DNA of 64,000 bases from Myxococcales bacterium (lineage in GTDB: Bacteria > Myxococcota_A > Polyangia > Polyangiales > Houyiibacteriaceae), in the NCBI GenBank assembly GCA_029863605.1, contig JAOTVB010000002.1, positions 124,001 through 188,000 on the forward strand, given 5' to 3'. The position numbers were made by a program, and so were the translations under genes. Each line of letters begins with the position of its first letter. Within the stretch, counting starts at the first letter, position 1. This document shows positions 40,767 to 49,741 of this stretch, piece by piece. The notes below the pieces were generated by a model that had not been told where the DNA came from, made no database searches, and saw only the letters and a program-made list of their open reading frames with translations.

Positions 40767-41834
40767 ATGCGCAACTCCGCAAACCCACGGCAAGCCACTG
40801 TAGTCGTCGAAGCTCTGACGCTTTCTCGAGAGCAGCGCGTGCAAAGGCTCCGCGCGCTCATGGGGCATGCAGACCCTGCCGTGAAGCAGCTGACGATCGG
40901 CATTCGAGATATCACTTCGCGTCAGTATGACCTTTTCGTGATGCCTCTGATTCGCCGGCATTGGCCGGGCATGCTCAGCGATCCATTCGCCGTCAAGATG
41001 CGCTTGGCCGCCTGTGATCTGTACGCGTCGGCGCCCTACACTGTGCTGTTTTGCGCGCCGCAGAGGCCCCTGTCCGTTGCCTTGATCACGCATCTCGGGA
41101 ACCGGTTCGCCCTTCCCAACGTCGTGCTCGGGCTCGCGTCGCGTGTCGCGTTGAACGTCCTCGGGCGCGTGGCGTTGGCGGATCAACACCGGCGAATCAT
41201 TCTTATCGCGGCCTTCATCGCCATGATCGATCATGCATTCGACCACTGCATGGATGACCCGCCCCGAGAGCGTGGTCGCAAGCTCCATGCGTTGCTCGAT
41301 GGCGACTGGGAGCCCGACACCCCCCAACTCGAGCTCACGCGCGCCCTTCAGGTAGAGATGGAACGCGATTTGGGACGGCTCGAGCGGGAGCATTTCGACC
41401 AAGCAGTCCGCAAGCTCAAAGACTGGGTCGACTCTGAAGTGGCAGGGCTGACCGGCGTGGCCGATCCCACTGGGGTTGGCCATCGGCTGGCGGGCATCGA
41501 GGGCACCATCGATGGCCTTCTGTTTCCAGTCCATCAGTATGCCGGTGAAAGAGCGCGGCCTTGGATGTACGAGGTGTCCCTGTTCGTGCAGATGCTCGAC
41601 GACTATATCGACGTCGAAACCGATACCAAAGACGGGCGGTTGACGCCCGTGATCTCCGGGGAGTGGACTTTCGAAGACATCGCGCGCACGTGGCACAACA
41701 CCGTCGCCGGCATCGAAGAGCTAGCGCGGGCCGGCGGGCATGCCGCGCCCCATTATGTGCGCTTCATCCGCGAAGCCTACGTGCTCATGCTTTGCGAGGT
41801 GCTGGAGGGGATGGCGGCGGGCCTTGCCGATTAG
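40767..41834 (+). CDS. Divergent isoprenoid-synthase-fold (polyprenyl synthetase/terpene synthase-like) protein
   Basis: Asp-rich motifs AMIDHAFDHCMDD and QMLDDYIDVETDTKDGRLTP, compare second DDxxD...D...GR/GK-TP region of polyprenyl synthetases; alternative start at 40701. Confidence 0.55.
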   Translation: MRNSANPRQATVVVEALTLSREQRVQRLRALMGHADPAVKQLTIGIRDITSRQYDLFVMPLIRRHWPGMLSDPFAVKMRLAACDLYASAPYTVLFCAPQRPLSVALITHLGNRFALPNVVLGLASRVALNVLGRVALADQHRRIILIAAFIAMIDHAFDHCMDDPPRERGRKLHALLDGDWEPDTPQLELTRALQVEMERDLGRLEREHFDQAVRKLKDWVDSEVAGLTGVADPTGVGHRLAGIEGTIDGLLFPVHQYAGERARPWMYEVSLFVQMLDDYIDVETDTKDGRLTPVISGEWTFEDIARTWHNTVAGIEELARAGGHAAPHYVRFIREAYVLMLCEVLEGMAAGLAD

Positions 41835-42747
41835 CGAAGGAAACCCGGGAGCACATGTCCCGCTCGCTCCCGCTGTATTCGTCACGGGCAAGGGTGGAGT
41901 TGGCAAGACGACCGTCGCCGCAGGGCTCGCTTTGGCGGCAGCGCAAGCCGATGGCGAGTCCGTCTATGTGGAGTTTGGGGACGGCGCAGGCGGACGCCGC
42001 GTGCTTCGGAACCGGCCGGGCGGCCTCGAGCACATCACCCTCGATCCGAGTCGAGCGGTGGTGAAGGCTGCGACACCGGTGTTCGGGTCGGCGAGGCTTG
42101 CCAAGCTGGCCCTCGACAACTTTGCGATGCGGCCCTTGATCCGCGCCGCACCCGCAATTCGGGAGCTTGGTGTCCTCGAGCTCGCGCGACAGGTCGTCGC
42201 AGAACATCCCGGCAAGCGGGTCGTGTTCGACATGCCCGCCACCGGACACAGCGTGGCTTGGCTCAAAGTCGCGCGGCAGGGACGGGAGCTGACGGGCAGA
42301 GGGCCCATCCACGATGTCTGCGCGAGGCTCGAGGACGAGCTGGTGTCGCCAGGCCGCGCCTCCGTCGTCGTCGTGACACTTCCAGAGCGCCTGGTGCTCT
42401 TCGAGACCTTGGCGCTCTGCGATACGGTCGAAAAGGAGGTGGGCCTCTTGGTCGACCGACTCGTGGTAAACCGGGTTCCTCAGGCGCCTTCGGCCGCCGC
42501 GCTCGCCGATGCGGCCGCTCTATCCAACACGCCTGGCCGCGTGGGTGAGGCGGCTGCAAAGCTCGCTGAGCTCCTCTCGGTGCGAACCACACTTCGAGAA
42601 CAGGTCATGGAGGCGCTCAATGAGACCGTGCACCGCCACGGCGAGGGCAAGGGCGTCGAAAAAGGGCTCACGCTGCTGCCGATGTCAGGCAAAGACCCCA
42701 CGGCCGCAACTGTCGCTGACTGGTTGCGCAACGCCGGAGCCGCATGA
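41824..42747 (+). CDS. ArsA/Get3-like P-loop ATPase, copy 1
   Basis: VFVTGKGGVGKTTVAAGLALAAA (deviant Walker A), VVFDMPATGHSVAWLKVARQ; start uncertain (TTG proposed). Confidence 0.82.
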   Translation: MPISEGNPGAHVPLAPAVFVTGKGGVGKTTVAAGLALAAAQADGESVYVEFGDGAGGRRVLRNRPGGLEHITLDPSRAVVKAATPVFGSARLAKLALDNFAMRPLIRAAPAIRELGVLELARQVVAEHPGKRVVFDMPATGHSVAWLKVARQGRELTGRGPIHDVCARLEDELVSPGRASVVVVTLPERLVLFETLALCDTVEKEVGLLVDRLVVNRVPQAPSAAALADAAALSNTPGRVGEAAAKLAELLSVRTTLREQVMEALNETVHRHGEGKGVEKGLTLLPMSGKDPTAATVADWLRNAGAA

Positions 42748-43811
42748 GCCGCCCAGAAGTCATCGTGTGCTCTGGAGGAGGCGGCGTTGGTAAGACGACG
42801 GTCTCGGCAGCGCTCGCGCTCGCCTTGGCGAAGAACGGATACCGTGCATTGATCGTGAGTATCGATCCGGCGCGCCGGCTGGCAGACGCTATGGGCGTCG
42901 AGCTCGGAACGAAAGCGCGCGAGCTTTCGCTCGATGCTGGACGAGGTCAACTCTTTGCGCTCATGCCCGATCCACACAACGCGCTACGGACGTTCATCGA
43001 GATGCTCTTCGAAGAGGAGCCCGCTTCCGTCGAAAGGCTTTTGAAGAACCGGCTGTATCTTGCGCTCGAAGCCGCGGTGCCCGGCATCCATGAAGTAGTC
43101 GCGATGAGCCTCACGTGGCGGGCAATTGTCGATTACGACATCGACGTGGTCGTCATCGATACTGCGCCGTCTCGGAATGCCGTGGACTTCATCGGGTATC
43201 CCAAGCGCTTGGCGAAGCTTCTGGGTGGTCGCGCGGTGGGCTGGATGGCGGCGATCGGAAAACGTACCAGCATTTCGCCGGAGGACGACAGGATGGGGCG
43301 AGTCGAGGGACTTTTGGTGCGTGCACTCGGTCCGGTGGCGCGAGACGTGGCCGGTCTGTTCTCTGAGATGGCCCGCGTCCGCGAGCGCTTCATCATGCTC
43401 AACGAGCACACGAGCGAGCTGCTGCTGCACCCGGATACTCGTTACTTCCTCGTAGCCTCGCTGACGGTAGCAGCGAGAGATGACGTCCACTACCTGTTTC
43501 GAAAGCTGAGCGCGCTCGAGCTAGTGCCGCGGGCTCTCATCATCAATTCGGAGTTCGTCCCGAAACGGAATTGGATCGACGTTCTCGAGAACTCGGACGA
43601 AATGACGACGGCGATCCGTGAAGTGATTGCCGCGCTCGATGAAGAGGACACGATCCGCAAACGGGCAGCGCAGCGCACCACCGCGGTTTTTTCGAGGCGA
43701 TACCCCAACGTGCTGCAGCTCAGCCTTCCGTTCATCGAGGTGGTGGAGCCTCGAAACATCGTGCATGCCCTCTCAGACTACTTCGACATCCCCGCGCTGC
43801 TGGCTCGGTAG
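42744..43811 (+). CDS. ArsA/Get3-like P-loop ATPase, copy 2
   Basis: VIVCSGGGGVGKTTVSAALALALAKNGYRALIVSIDPARRLADAMG, VVVIDTAPSRNAVDFIGYPKRL; ATGA overlap with copy 1. Confidence 0.87.
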   Translation: MSRPEVIVCSGGGGVGKTTVSAALALALAKNGYRALIVSIDPARRLADAMGVELGTKARELSLDAGRGQLFALMPDPHNALRTFIEMLFEEEPASVERLLKNRLYLALEAAVPGIHEVVAMSLTWRAIVDYDIDVVVIDTAPSRNAVDFIGYPKRLAKLLGGRAVGWMAAIGKRTSISPEDDRMGRVEGLLVRALGPVARDVAGLFSEMARVRERFIMLNEHTSELLLHPDTRYFLVASLTVAARDDVHYLFRKLSALELVPRALIINSEFVPKRNWIDVLENSDEMTTAIREVIAALDEEDTIRKRAAQRTTAVFSRRYPNVLQLSLPFIEVVEPRNIVHALSDYFDIPALLAR

Positions 43812-43824
43812 CCAGGCCTCGGGC

Positions 43825-44817
43825 TCATCTCATCGTCGGTTCCGCCCACGCCTTGAGTCGCTTCATGCCTTCGGCGTAACTGACATTCGGCTGGTAGCCG
43901 AGGTCGCGTCGCGCTGCCGAGATGTCGTACCAGTGCGCAGTCGAGAGTTGGCTCACGAGGTATCGCGTGACCGGTGGCTCGGAATGGAGCCGCAAGAGCT
44001 TCCAGACGCTCTCCACGATGACAGCGGCGCTACGTGCAAAGGTCGCAGAAACGGAGCGAGTCACCGGCGGAAGCCCTACCGCAGCCAGCATGTCGTTGAT
44101 GAACTGAGGGCCCGGCAGCGGCTCGTCTTGCGTGATGAAATATGCCTTGCCGGCGATCGGAGAGCCTGGCGACAGACGGTCGTACGCCAAGAGGTGAGCC
44201 AATACCGCGTTGTCGATGTAGGTCGTGTCCAACGGTTGGGGCTCTCCAACCATCGTGAGCCTCCCCGCTTTCGCGCGCGCGACGAGACGAGGAAGCACAG
44301 ACGTGTCACCGGGACCCCACACGAGGTGCGGTCGAATCGCGACCGTCGACAGCGTATCGTCGTTCGTCGCTAGGATTTCGCGTTCGGCCATCGCTTTGGT
44401 CGCCGGGTAGTGCGCTTCGAAGCGTTCTGGGTAGGGAGCAGACTCATTGACGCCATCGATTGAGTCGCCGCCATGCACGACGCTCGGAGTGCTGGTGTAG
44501 ACCAGCTTGCGGACCTCGTGCGCGTGACACGCCCGAATCACGTGACGAGTCCCTTGCACGTTGGTTTGAAAGAAGTCCTCGTACCTTCCCCAGAGGTCGA
44601 ATCGAGCCGCGACGTGGAAGACACCGTCGCATCCTGCGACCGCCGCCGCGACCGCGTTTCCGTCCGCAAGGTCACCGCGATGGAGCTCGACACCCAGGTC
44701 GCGTAGATCCGGATAGTCTCCTCGACAGAAGACGCGAACCCGCTCGCCCCGCTCGACTAGCGCTCGCACAATCCCGCGACCGATGAAGCCGCCGCCTCCG
44801 GTTACCAGTAGCGTCAT
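43825..44817 (-). CDS. oleD: NAD(P)-dependent 3-beta-HSD/epimerase-like dehydrogenase (OleD)
   Basis: MTLLVTGGGGFIGRGIVRALVERGERVRVFCRG, YPATKAMAE; position in oleABCD. Confidence 0.85.
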   Translation of the reverse strand: MTLLVTGGGGFIGRGIVRALVERGERVRVFCRGDYPDLRDLGVELHRGDLADGNAVAAAVAGCDGVFHVAARFDLWGRYEDFFQTNVQGTRHVIRACHAHEVRKLVYTSTPSVVHGGDSIDGVNESAPYPERFEAHYPATKAMAEREILATNDDTLSTVAIRPHLVWGPGDTSVLPRLVARAKAGRLTMVGEPQPLDTTYIDNAVLAHLLAYDRLSPGSPIAGKAYFITQDEPLPGPQFINDMLAAVGLPPVTRSVSATFARSAAVIVESVWKLLRLHSEPPVTRYLVSQLSTAHWYDISAARRDLGYQPNVSYAEGMKRLKAWAEPTMR

Positions 44818-46476
44818 CGGCCGGCTCTCGATTCTACCCACCGCATCAGCTTCTCGCGACCGATCTTCGCATTGTGCCGGATATCGACCGGAAACCCCGG
44901 GTGCTGCATGAACGTGTCGATTCGCGTGAGCTTCGGGTGGGCGCGCGCGATCTCGCGCAGCTCGCCTTCGATCGTTCTCCAGTCTCCCGAGCCCGGCTCG
45001 AGCTCGACGCACAGGGTAGGCCGACGCGCGCCTCCGATCACGGGTGCGACCAATGCCGACCGATATACGGCCGGGTGCGCGTCGAAGACCTTTTCGCACG
45101 GTACCGTGAACATCGTTTCGTCCTCAAGCGCGACCCGATGGCTCTTTCTGCCACAGAACCAGAGCCGGCCCGAAGCGTCGCGCCAGCCAAGGTCTCCCAT
45201 GCGGTGCCAAATGGTATCGCCATCGAGTATCTTGGCGAGCGCCGTGCGCCGCTCGTCGCCGAAGTACTCCTCGGTGACCATGGGTCCGCGCACGGCAATC
45301 TCGCCGACCTCGCCATCGGGAAGCTCCAGGCCATCGGAAAACTTCGCGATCGGTTCATCGGTGATCTGAATGACCTTGATTTCGATGTCGGGGACGGGCG
45401 CGCCGACGCAGACGCCCGCGCCCTGCTCCGTGTCCTGCCAAGTGCTCCCCAAGATGTCTCGGCCTGCAAGACACGCCACAGGCAATGATTCGGTCGCCCC
45501 GTACGGCGGGAACACGTCACCGTCTGCCGGCAGCATTTGATGCCAGCGAGCGAGCGTTTGACCTGGCATCGGAGCGCCAGCCGCGATGACCCGCCGAAGC
45601 GTGGGCAGTTTCGTTCCGTGTTGCTCGCCGAACCGACCGACCGTATTGAGAAGCGCAGGCGAGCCGAACATCGTCGTGATGCCGAATCGCTGGATCGGCT
45701 CGATCACGTTCCTGGGATCCACGTCTGCGGGCCGCGTCGGATCCATGTCCGGAAGCACCGTCGTCATACCGAGCGCGGGATCAAACAGCGCAAACATCGG
45801 AAAGGTCGGCAGATCGATCTCCCCGGGCTCGATCGAGAAGAGCTTTCGAATCGCGTCGACCTGGGCGAGGAAGTTGCGATGACGGTAGACGACCCCTTTT
45901 GGCGGTCCGGTGCTCCCGGATGTGAAAAGCACGGCGGCCACTTCGTTTCCGCGCGTCGGAATGGGTTGATGACCTTCGGCGATCCGCTTCGCGCCGACCC
46001 TTTCGACCTGCTGTAGCGTGTGTTTCGCGAGTCCCCAACCTCCAACATTCACCGTGTGTCGAATCGTCGACCGGCCCCAGCCGAGTGTGAGGCGTACCGC
46101 ATGAGCCACTGGGACTCCGATGAACGCACTTGGCGTTGCACGCGCGATACACCGACCGAGCCCTCGAATCCCGAGACCGGGATCAATCATCACCGGCACG
46201 ACTCCTGCCTTGAACATCCCAAACGTCAGTGCGAAAAGCTCAGCGCTCGGTCGCACCATGATCGCGGCGCGGTGGCCGCGCTCGATGCCTACGGCGTGCA
46301 AGCCAGCGGCGATGTGATCGCTTCGTTGGTCTAGCTCCCGATACGAAATCCGCGTGTAGACGAGCTGTCCATCCGCGTCGCGCCGCTTGGTGGGTACGTA
46401 CATTGCGGTCACATCCGGCTGCGACGCAGCCATGCTCGGTAGTACGTCGGCAACGGTTTGGTTTGAAGTCGTCATG
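44814..46476 (-). CDS. oleC: AMP-dependent ligase/synthetase (OleC, beta-lactone synthetase)
   Basis: VLFTSGSTGPPKGVVYRHRNFLAQVDAI, FPPYGATESLPVACLAG, GDLGWRDASGRLWFCGRKSHRV; position in oleABCD. Confidence 0.9.
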
Positions 46477-47362
46477 TCTGCGTTCCTAGGAACTCGCGGA
46501 CGAGCGCCTCGATCTCGTCTGGCGCGTCTTCGAGGACGTAGTGTCCGCAGTCCGCGAAGCGGTGCACTGCCGCATTCGGAAGCACCTCTTGCCATCGATT
46601 GAGGAAATGGTCGTCGAACACGAAGTCGCGATCGCCCCAACAGATCAGCACAGGGCGATCGTTGAACTGCGAAAGACGCTCTCCTACGTCACGGACAATC
46701 GAAAAGCTCGGGTCTGCGTCGGAGAGCGGGATGTCTTGCACAAATCTCAACACGGCGCGACGGTTGTTCCAGCTATCGTATGGGGCGCACAGACCATCGC
46801 GCACCTCCTTTGGCAGCTTGCGTCGAGTCACAGCGAGTCGCGTCGCGCCTCGTGCGAACGCGTTCAGTCCACGAACCAGCACGGCGCCCACTGCCGTGTC
46901 GCGCGCTAACCGGAGTGCAGCTGGAAGCCTCTTGGAAGATGGCATCGGGAACGCAGCAGTGTTGAGGAGCACGAGCCGCGAAACGAGCCGGGGGTGGCGG
47001 TGCGCCCAGCCCATGCCGATCATGCCTCCCCAGTCGTGCAGCACGAGCGTGACGTTCTCGAGCCCTAGGTGCTCGACCAAGGCCTCGATGTCCTCGATCC
47101 GCTGCCGGAGTTGATAGCTGTACTCGTCGTCATTGGGTTTGTCGGATTTTCCGCAGCCAACGTGGTCCGGCGCGATCACCCGGTGGGTCGCCGCCAGCGC
47201 CTGGATGAGCCTCCGCCAGTAGAAGGACCACGTCGGATTGCCGTGGAGCATGAGCACCGGCGAGGCGTCGCGACGGCCTTCATCGACGTAGTGCATGCGT
47301 GCGCCGCCGGGGAGTTGCAGCCAGTGGGGTTCGAACGGGTAGAGCTCCTCCGAAACTTTCAT
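46472..47362 (-). CDS. oleB: Alpha/beta hydrolase, haloalkane dehalogenase-like (OleB, beta-lactone decarboxylase)
   Basis: LMLHGNPTWSFYWRRLI, VIAPDHVGCGKSDKP, LVLHDWGGMIGMGWA (Asp nucleophile), position in oleABCD. Confidence 0.9.
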   Translation of the reverse strand: MKVSEELYPFEPHWLQLPGGARMHYVDEGRRDASPVLMLHGNPTWSFYWRRLIQALAATHRVIAPDHVGCGKSDKPNDDEYSYQLRQRIEDIEALVEHLGLENVTLVLHDWGGMIGMGWAHRHPRLVSRLVLLNTAAFPMPSSKRLPAALRLARDTAVGAVLVRGLNAFARGATRLAVTRRKLPKEVRDGLCAPYDSWNNRRAVLRFVQDIPLSDADPSFSIVRDVGERLSQFNDRPVLICWGDRDFVFDDHFLNRWQEVLPNAAVHRFADCGHYVLEDAPDEIEALVREFLGTQT

Positions 47363-47370
47363 CTATGGGA

Positions 47371-48387
47371 TTACCAAACGACTTCGGCCATGCTGCAGTT
47401 GAGACCCGAGCCGATGCCGAGCAGGCCCACGCGGTTGCCCGACTGAACACGACCGGCCTCGACGGCCTTCGACAAGACGATCGGCACCGCGGCAGGCCCC
47501 ACGTTCCCAAGCTCTTCGTAGGTCGTGAGGATCTTCTCGTGCTCGAGCTCGAGCGCAGCCGCGAGCTTTTCGGTGTGAGCCTTGCTGACTTGATGCAAGA
47601 CGTATTCATCGAGGCAACCGGGGCTCCAGCCGAGCTCGACCTTCGCAGCGTCCCACGTCCGTTTCGCGAGCTTGATGCCTTCGACGAGAAGCTCCCGGGT
47701 CTTCGTCTGCATCTGGTCGACTTGACCGTGGCAAAGGTCGTTGTGCTCCGTCGCTGCCACGGTCACCGATCCGACAAATCTGTGTCCGTGGGGTACGAGG
47801 TCGCTCCTACCAAGCATCATCGCCGCGCCGCCGGATCCGAGGGTTAGTGTCGCAAAGTTCGCGCGGAAAAATGCCTCGTCAACGTCGGGTTGGCGCAGTC
47901 GCTCGAGGGTCTTGCTCACGACGTAGCGACTGTTCTCGCCGTCGACCACGATCCCGTAGTCGATCTGACGCCGTTCGATCATGTTGCCAACGATCTCCAT
48001 GCCACTGAGAAAGCCCAGGCATGCGTTGCCGAGGTCGAAATTGACGCAGTCCGAGCCCAGACCGAGGTTTCGGTGCACGAGGGCTGCGGTCGAGGGTTCG
48101 ATGTAATCGCGACACACAGATGTGTTGATCAGAATTCCGAGGCGGCCGCGGTCGACTCCGGCTCGTTCGATGGCAACTTCTGCCGCGGCCGTGGCTGCCT
48201 CGGAGGGTTGAAACGAGGCGTCCCACATCCGACGCGCCACGATCCCGGTGAGTCCTCGGAGGATCCCGCGGGGAATGCCCAGCCGGTGCATTGGCTCCGC
48301 CAGCGCGGCCTCAAGCTCCGTCGAGGTCACGCGGTCGCGAGCGTCGACATGGGCCACGCTGCAGATGGCGACATTCTCAAAGCGCAT
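47371..48387 (-). CDS. oleA: Thiolase-fold 3-ketoacyl synthase III-like enzyme (OleA)
   Basis: CRDYIEPSTAALVHRNLGLGSDCVNFDLGNACLGFLSGMEIVGNMIE (catalytic Cys), LLGIGSGLNCSMAEVVW; first gene of ole operon. Confidence 0.9.
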   Translation of the reverse strand: MRFENVAICSVAHVDARDRVTSTELEAALAEPMHRLGIPRGILRGLTGIVARRMWDASFQPSEAATAAAEVAIERAGVDRGRLGILINTSVCRDYIEPSTAALVHRNLGLGSDCVNFDLGNACLGFLSGMEIVGNMIERRQIDYGIVVDGENSRYVVSKTLERLRQPDVDEAFFRANFATLTLGSGGAAMMLGRSDLVPHGHRFVGSVTVAATEHNDLCHGQVDQMQTKTRELLVEGIKLAKRTWDAAKVELGWSPGCLDEYVLHQVSKAHTEKLAAALELEHEKILTTYEELGNVGPAAVPIVLSKAVEAGRVQSGNRVGLLGIGSGLNCSMAEVVW

Positions 48388-48668
48388 CGAGACGCAACCT
48401 AGTTCGCGGGGGGTAGCCGGACAAGCCACTCAGGCAATGCGAAATGGCCCTTCCGCGCGAGGATTCGTGGGCAACCGACCTCTGAGGGGCGGAATTCGGG
48501 TGTGAAAAGACCCGAGCCATCGGTTCAACACGAGTGAGGAAGGCGGGTTCGGCGCGCTACGAAAGGCTCGAACCAGACGGGTCCGGGTCGGCGTCATGGC
48601 AAGTTTCTCCCCGGTCTAGTTCTGTACTTGCGCAAGGCCTGGTTTCTCAGTCAGAGACTGTCACCGCA

Positions 48669-49397
48669 GTGAAGCATTCGGCAGAAAGAACAGCCCACGG
48701 ACTCATCCCGATCGCCGACGGCCTGTGGAGCATGACGCAACCGCTGCGGTTTTGGGGCGTCGAGACTGGGGCGCGAATGACGATCGTGCGTCTGCAAGAC
48801 GGAGGGCTGTTCGTGCACTCGCCGTTGCCACTCGATGAGGCGCTTGGAGCGGAGATCGATGGGCTTGGACCGACAAAGGTCGTGGTTGCACCGAGCTTGT
48901 TTCATCACCTGTCGGCTGGCGTGTGGAAGGACTCCTATCCGGAAGCGGTGCTCGCCTGTTGCCCAGGGCTCGAAAAGAAGAGGGCCGACCTCGCGTGGGA
49001 TCGTATCCTTTCCGACCGACCGGAGCCGGAATGGGCGGGCCACCTCGACCAGGTGGTCTTCGCTGCACGCACGATGGAGAACGAGGTGGTGTTTTTTCAT
49101 CGCCGCACGCGGACGATGATTTGCGCTGATGCGATCTTCAACTTGTCCGAGCACCCCAGCCGATTGACGCGGATCGTCGCGCTTCTCCTCGGGAATCGCA
49201 AACCGGGTGCGACATGGCTCGAACGCCTCATGATCCGTGACCGCGCCGCGGCACGGGAGCAGATCGGCCGGATGATCGCGTGGAAGCCGGAGCGGATTCT
49301 GCTCGCGCATGGCAAGTGCATCGAGCACGACGGCGAGGCTGTGCTGCGCAAAGCCTATGCGTGGCTGAACACCCCGCCACCCGGCTTCTTGGCGTGA
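48669..49397 (+). CDS. DUF4336-like (metallo-hydrolase related) protein
   Basis: GLWSMTQPLRFWGVETGARMTIVRLQDGGLFVHSPLPLDEALGAEIDGLGPTKVVVAPSLFHHLSAGVWKDSYPEA; GTG start chosen. Confidence 0.7.
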   Translation: MKHSAERTAHGLIPIADGLWSMTQPLRFWGVETGARMTIVRLQDGGLFVHSPLPLDEALGAEIDGLGPTKVVVAPSLFHHLSAGVWKDSYPEAVLACCPGLEKKRADLAWDRILSDRPEPEWAGHLDQVVFAARTMENEVVFFHRRTRTMICADAIFNLSEHPSRLTRIVALLLGNRKPGATWLERLMIRDRAAAREQIGRMIAWKPERILLAHGKCIEHDGEAVLRKAYAWLNTPPPGFLA

Positions 49398-49474
49398 CAA
49401 ATGCCTTCTCTCCCTGATGGATGTTCCTCCGCGTAGGTTTGTCTTCGCTGTGAGTTTGCGGTACGCGAGAATGC

Positions 49475-49720
49475 ATGGAGATCGTCAAAAAAACCGAAGA
49501 GTACGAGATCATCAAGAAGCGGTCGGGCCGTTACGGCGTTCGCGACGCCAACCGTAAGTGGCTCAACGGCGACGAAAAGGTCAAAATCCTGCTTGCCGAG
49601 AAGCTGATCAAGGCACCTGTTCAGAAGAAGAAGGAGCCCGAGCCGGTGTCCGAGGCGGAAGCCGCTGACGCCTCGGCGGATGCGGTAGGTGAAGCGCCCG
49701 CCGAAAAAGCGAGCGAGTAG
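49475..49720 (+). CDS. Small conserved-type protein with acidic Ala-rich tail
   Basis: MEIVKKTEEYEIIKKRSGRYGVRDANRKWLNGDEKVKILLAEKLIK... with good codon bias. Confidence 0.65.
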   Translation: MEIVKKTEEYEIIKKRSGRYGVRDANRKWLNGDEKVKILLAEKLIKAPVQKKKEPEPVSEAEAADASADAVGEAPAEKASE

Positions 49721-49741
49721 TTCCGCTCGACCGGGGGGCGT

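Noticed and set aside
40761-41696. 311-aa minus-strand ORF opposite the isoprenoid-synthase-like gene
   Set aside because: No family signature; the plus-strand frame has Asp-rich motifs and operon context.
41824-43811. Arsenite-efflux (ars) operon
   Set aside because: ArsA-like ATPases are present but no arsB, arsC, arsD or arsR-like ORF is nearby.
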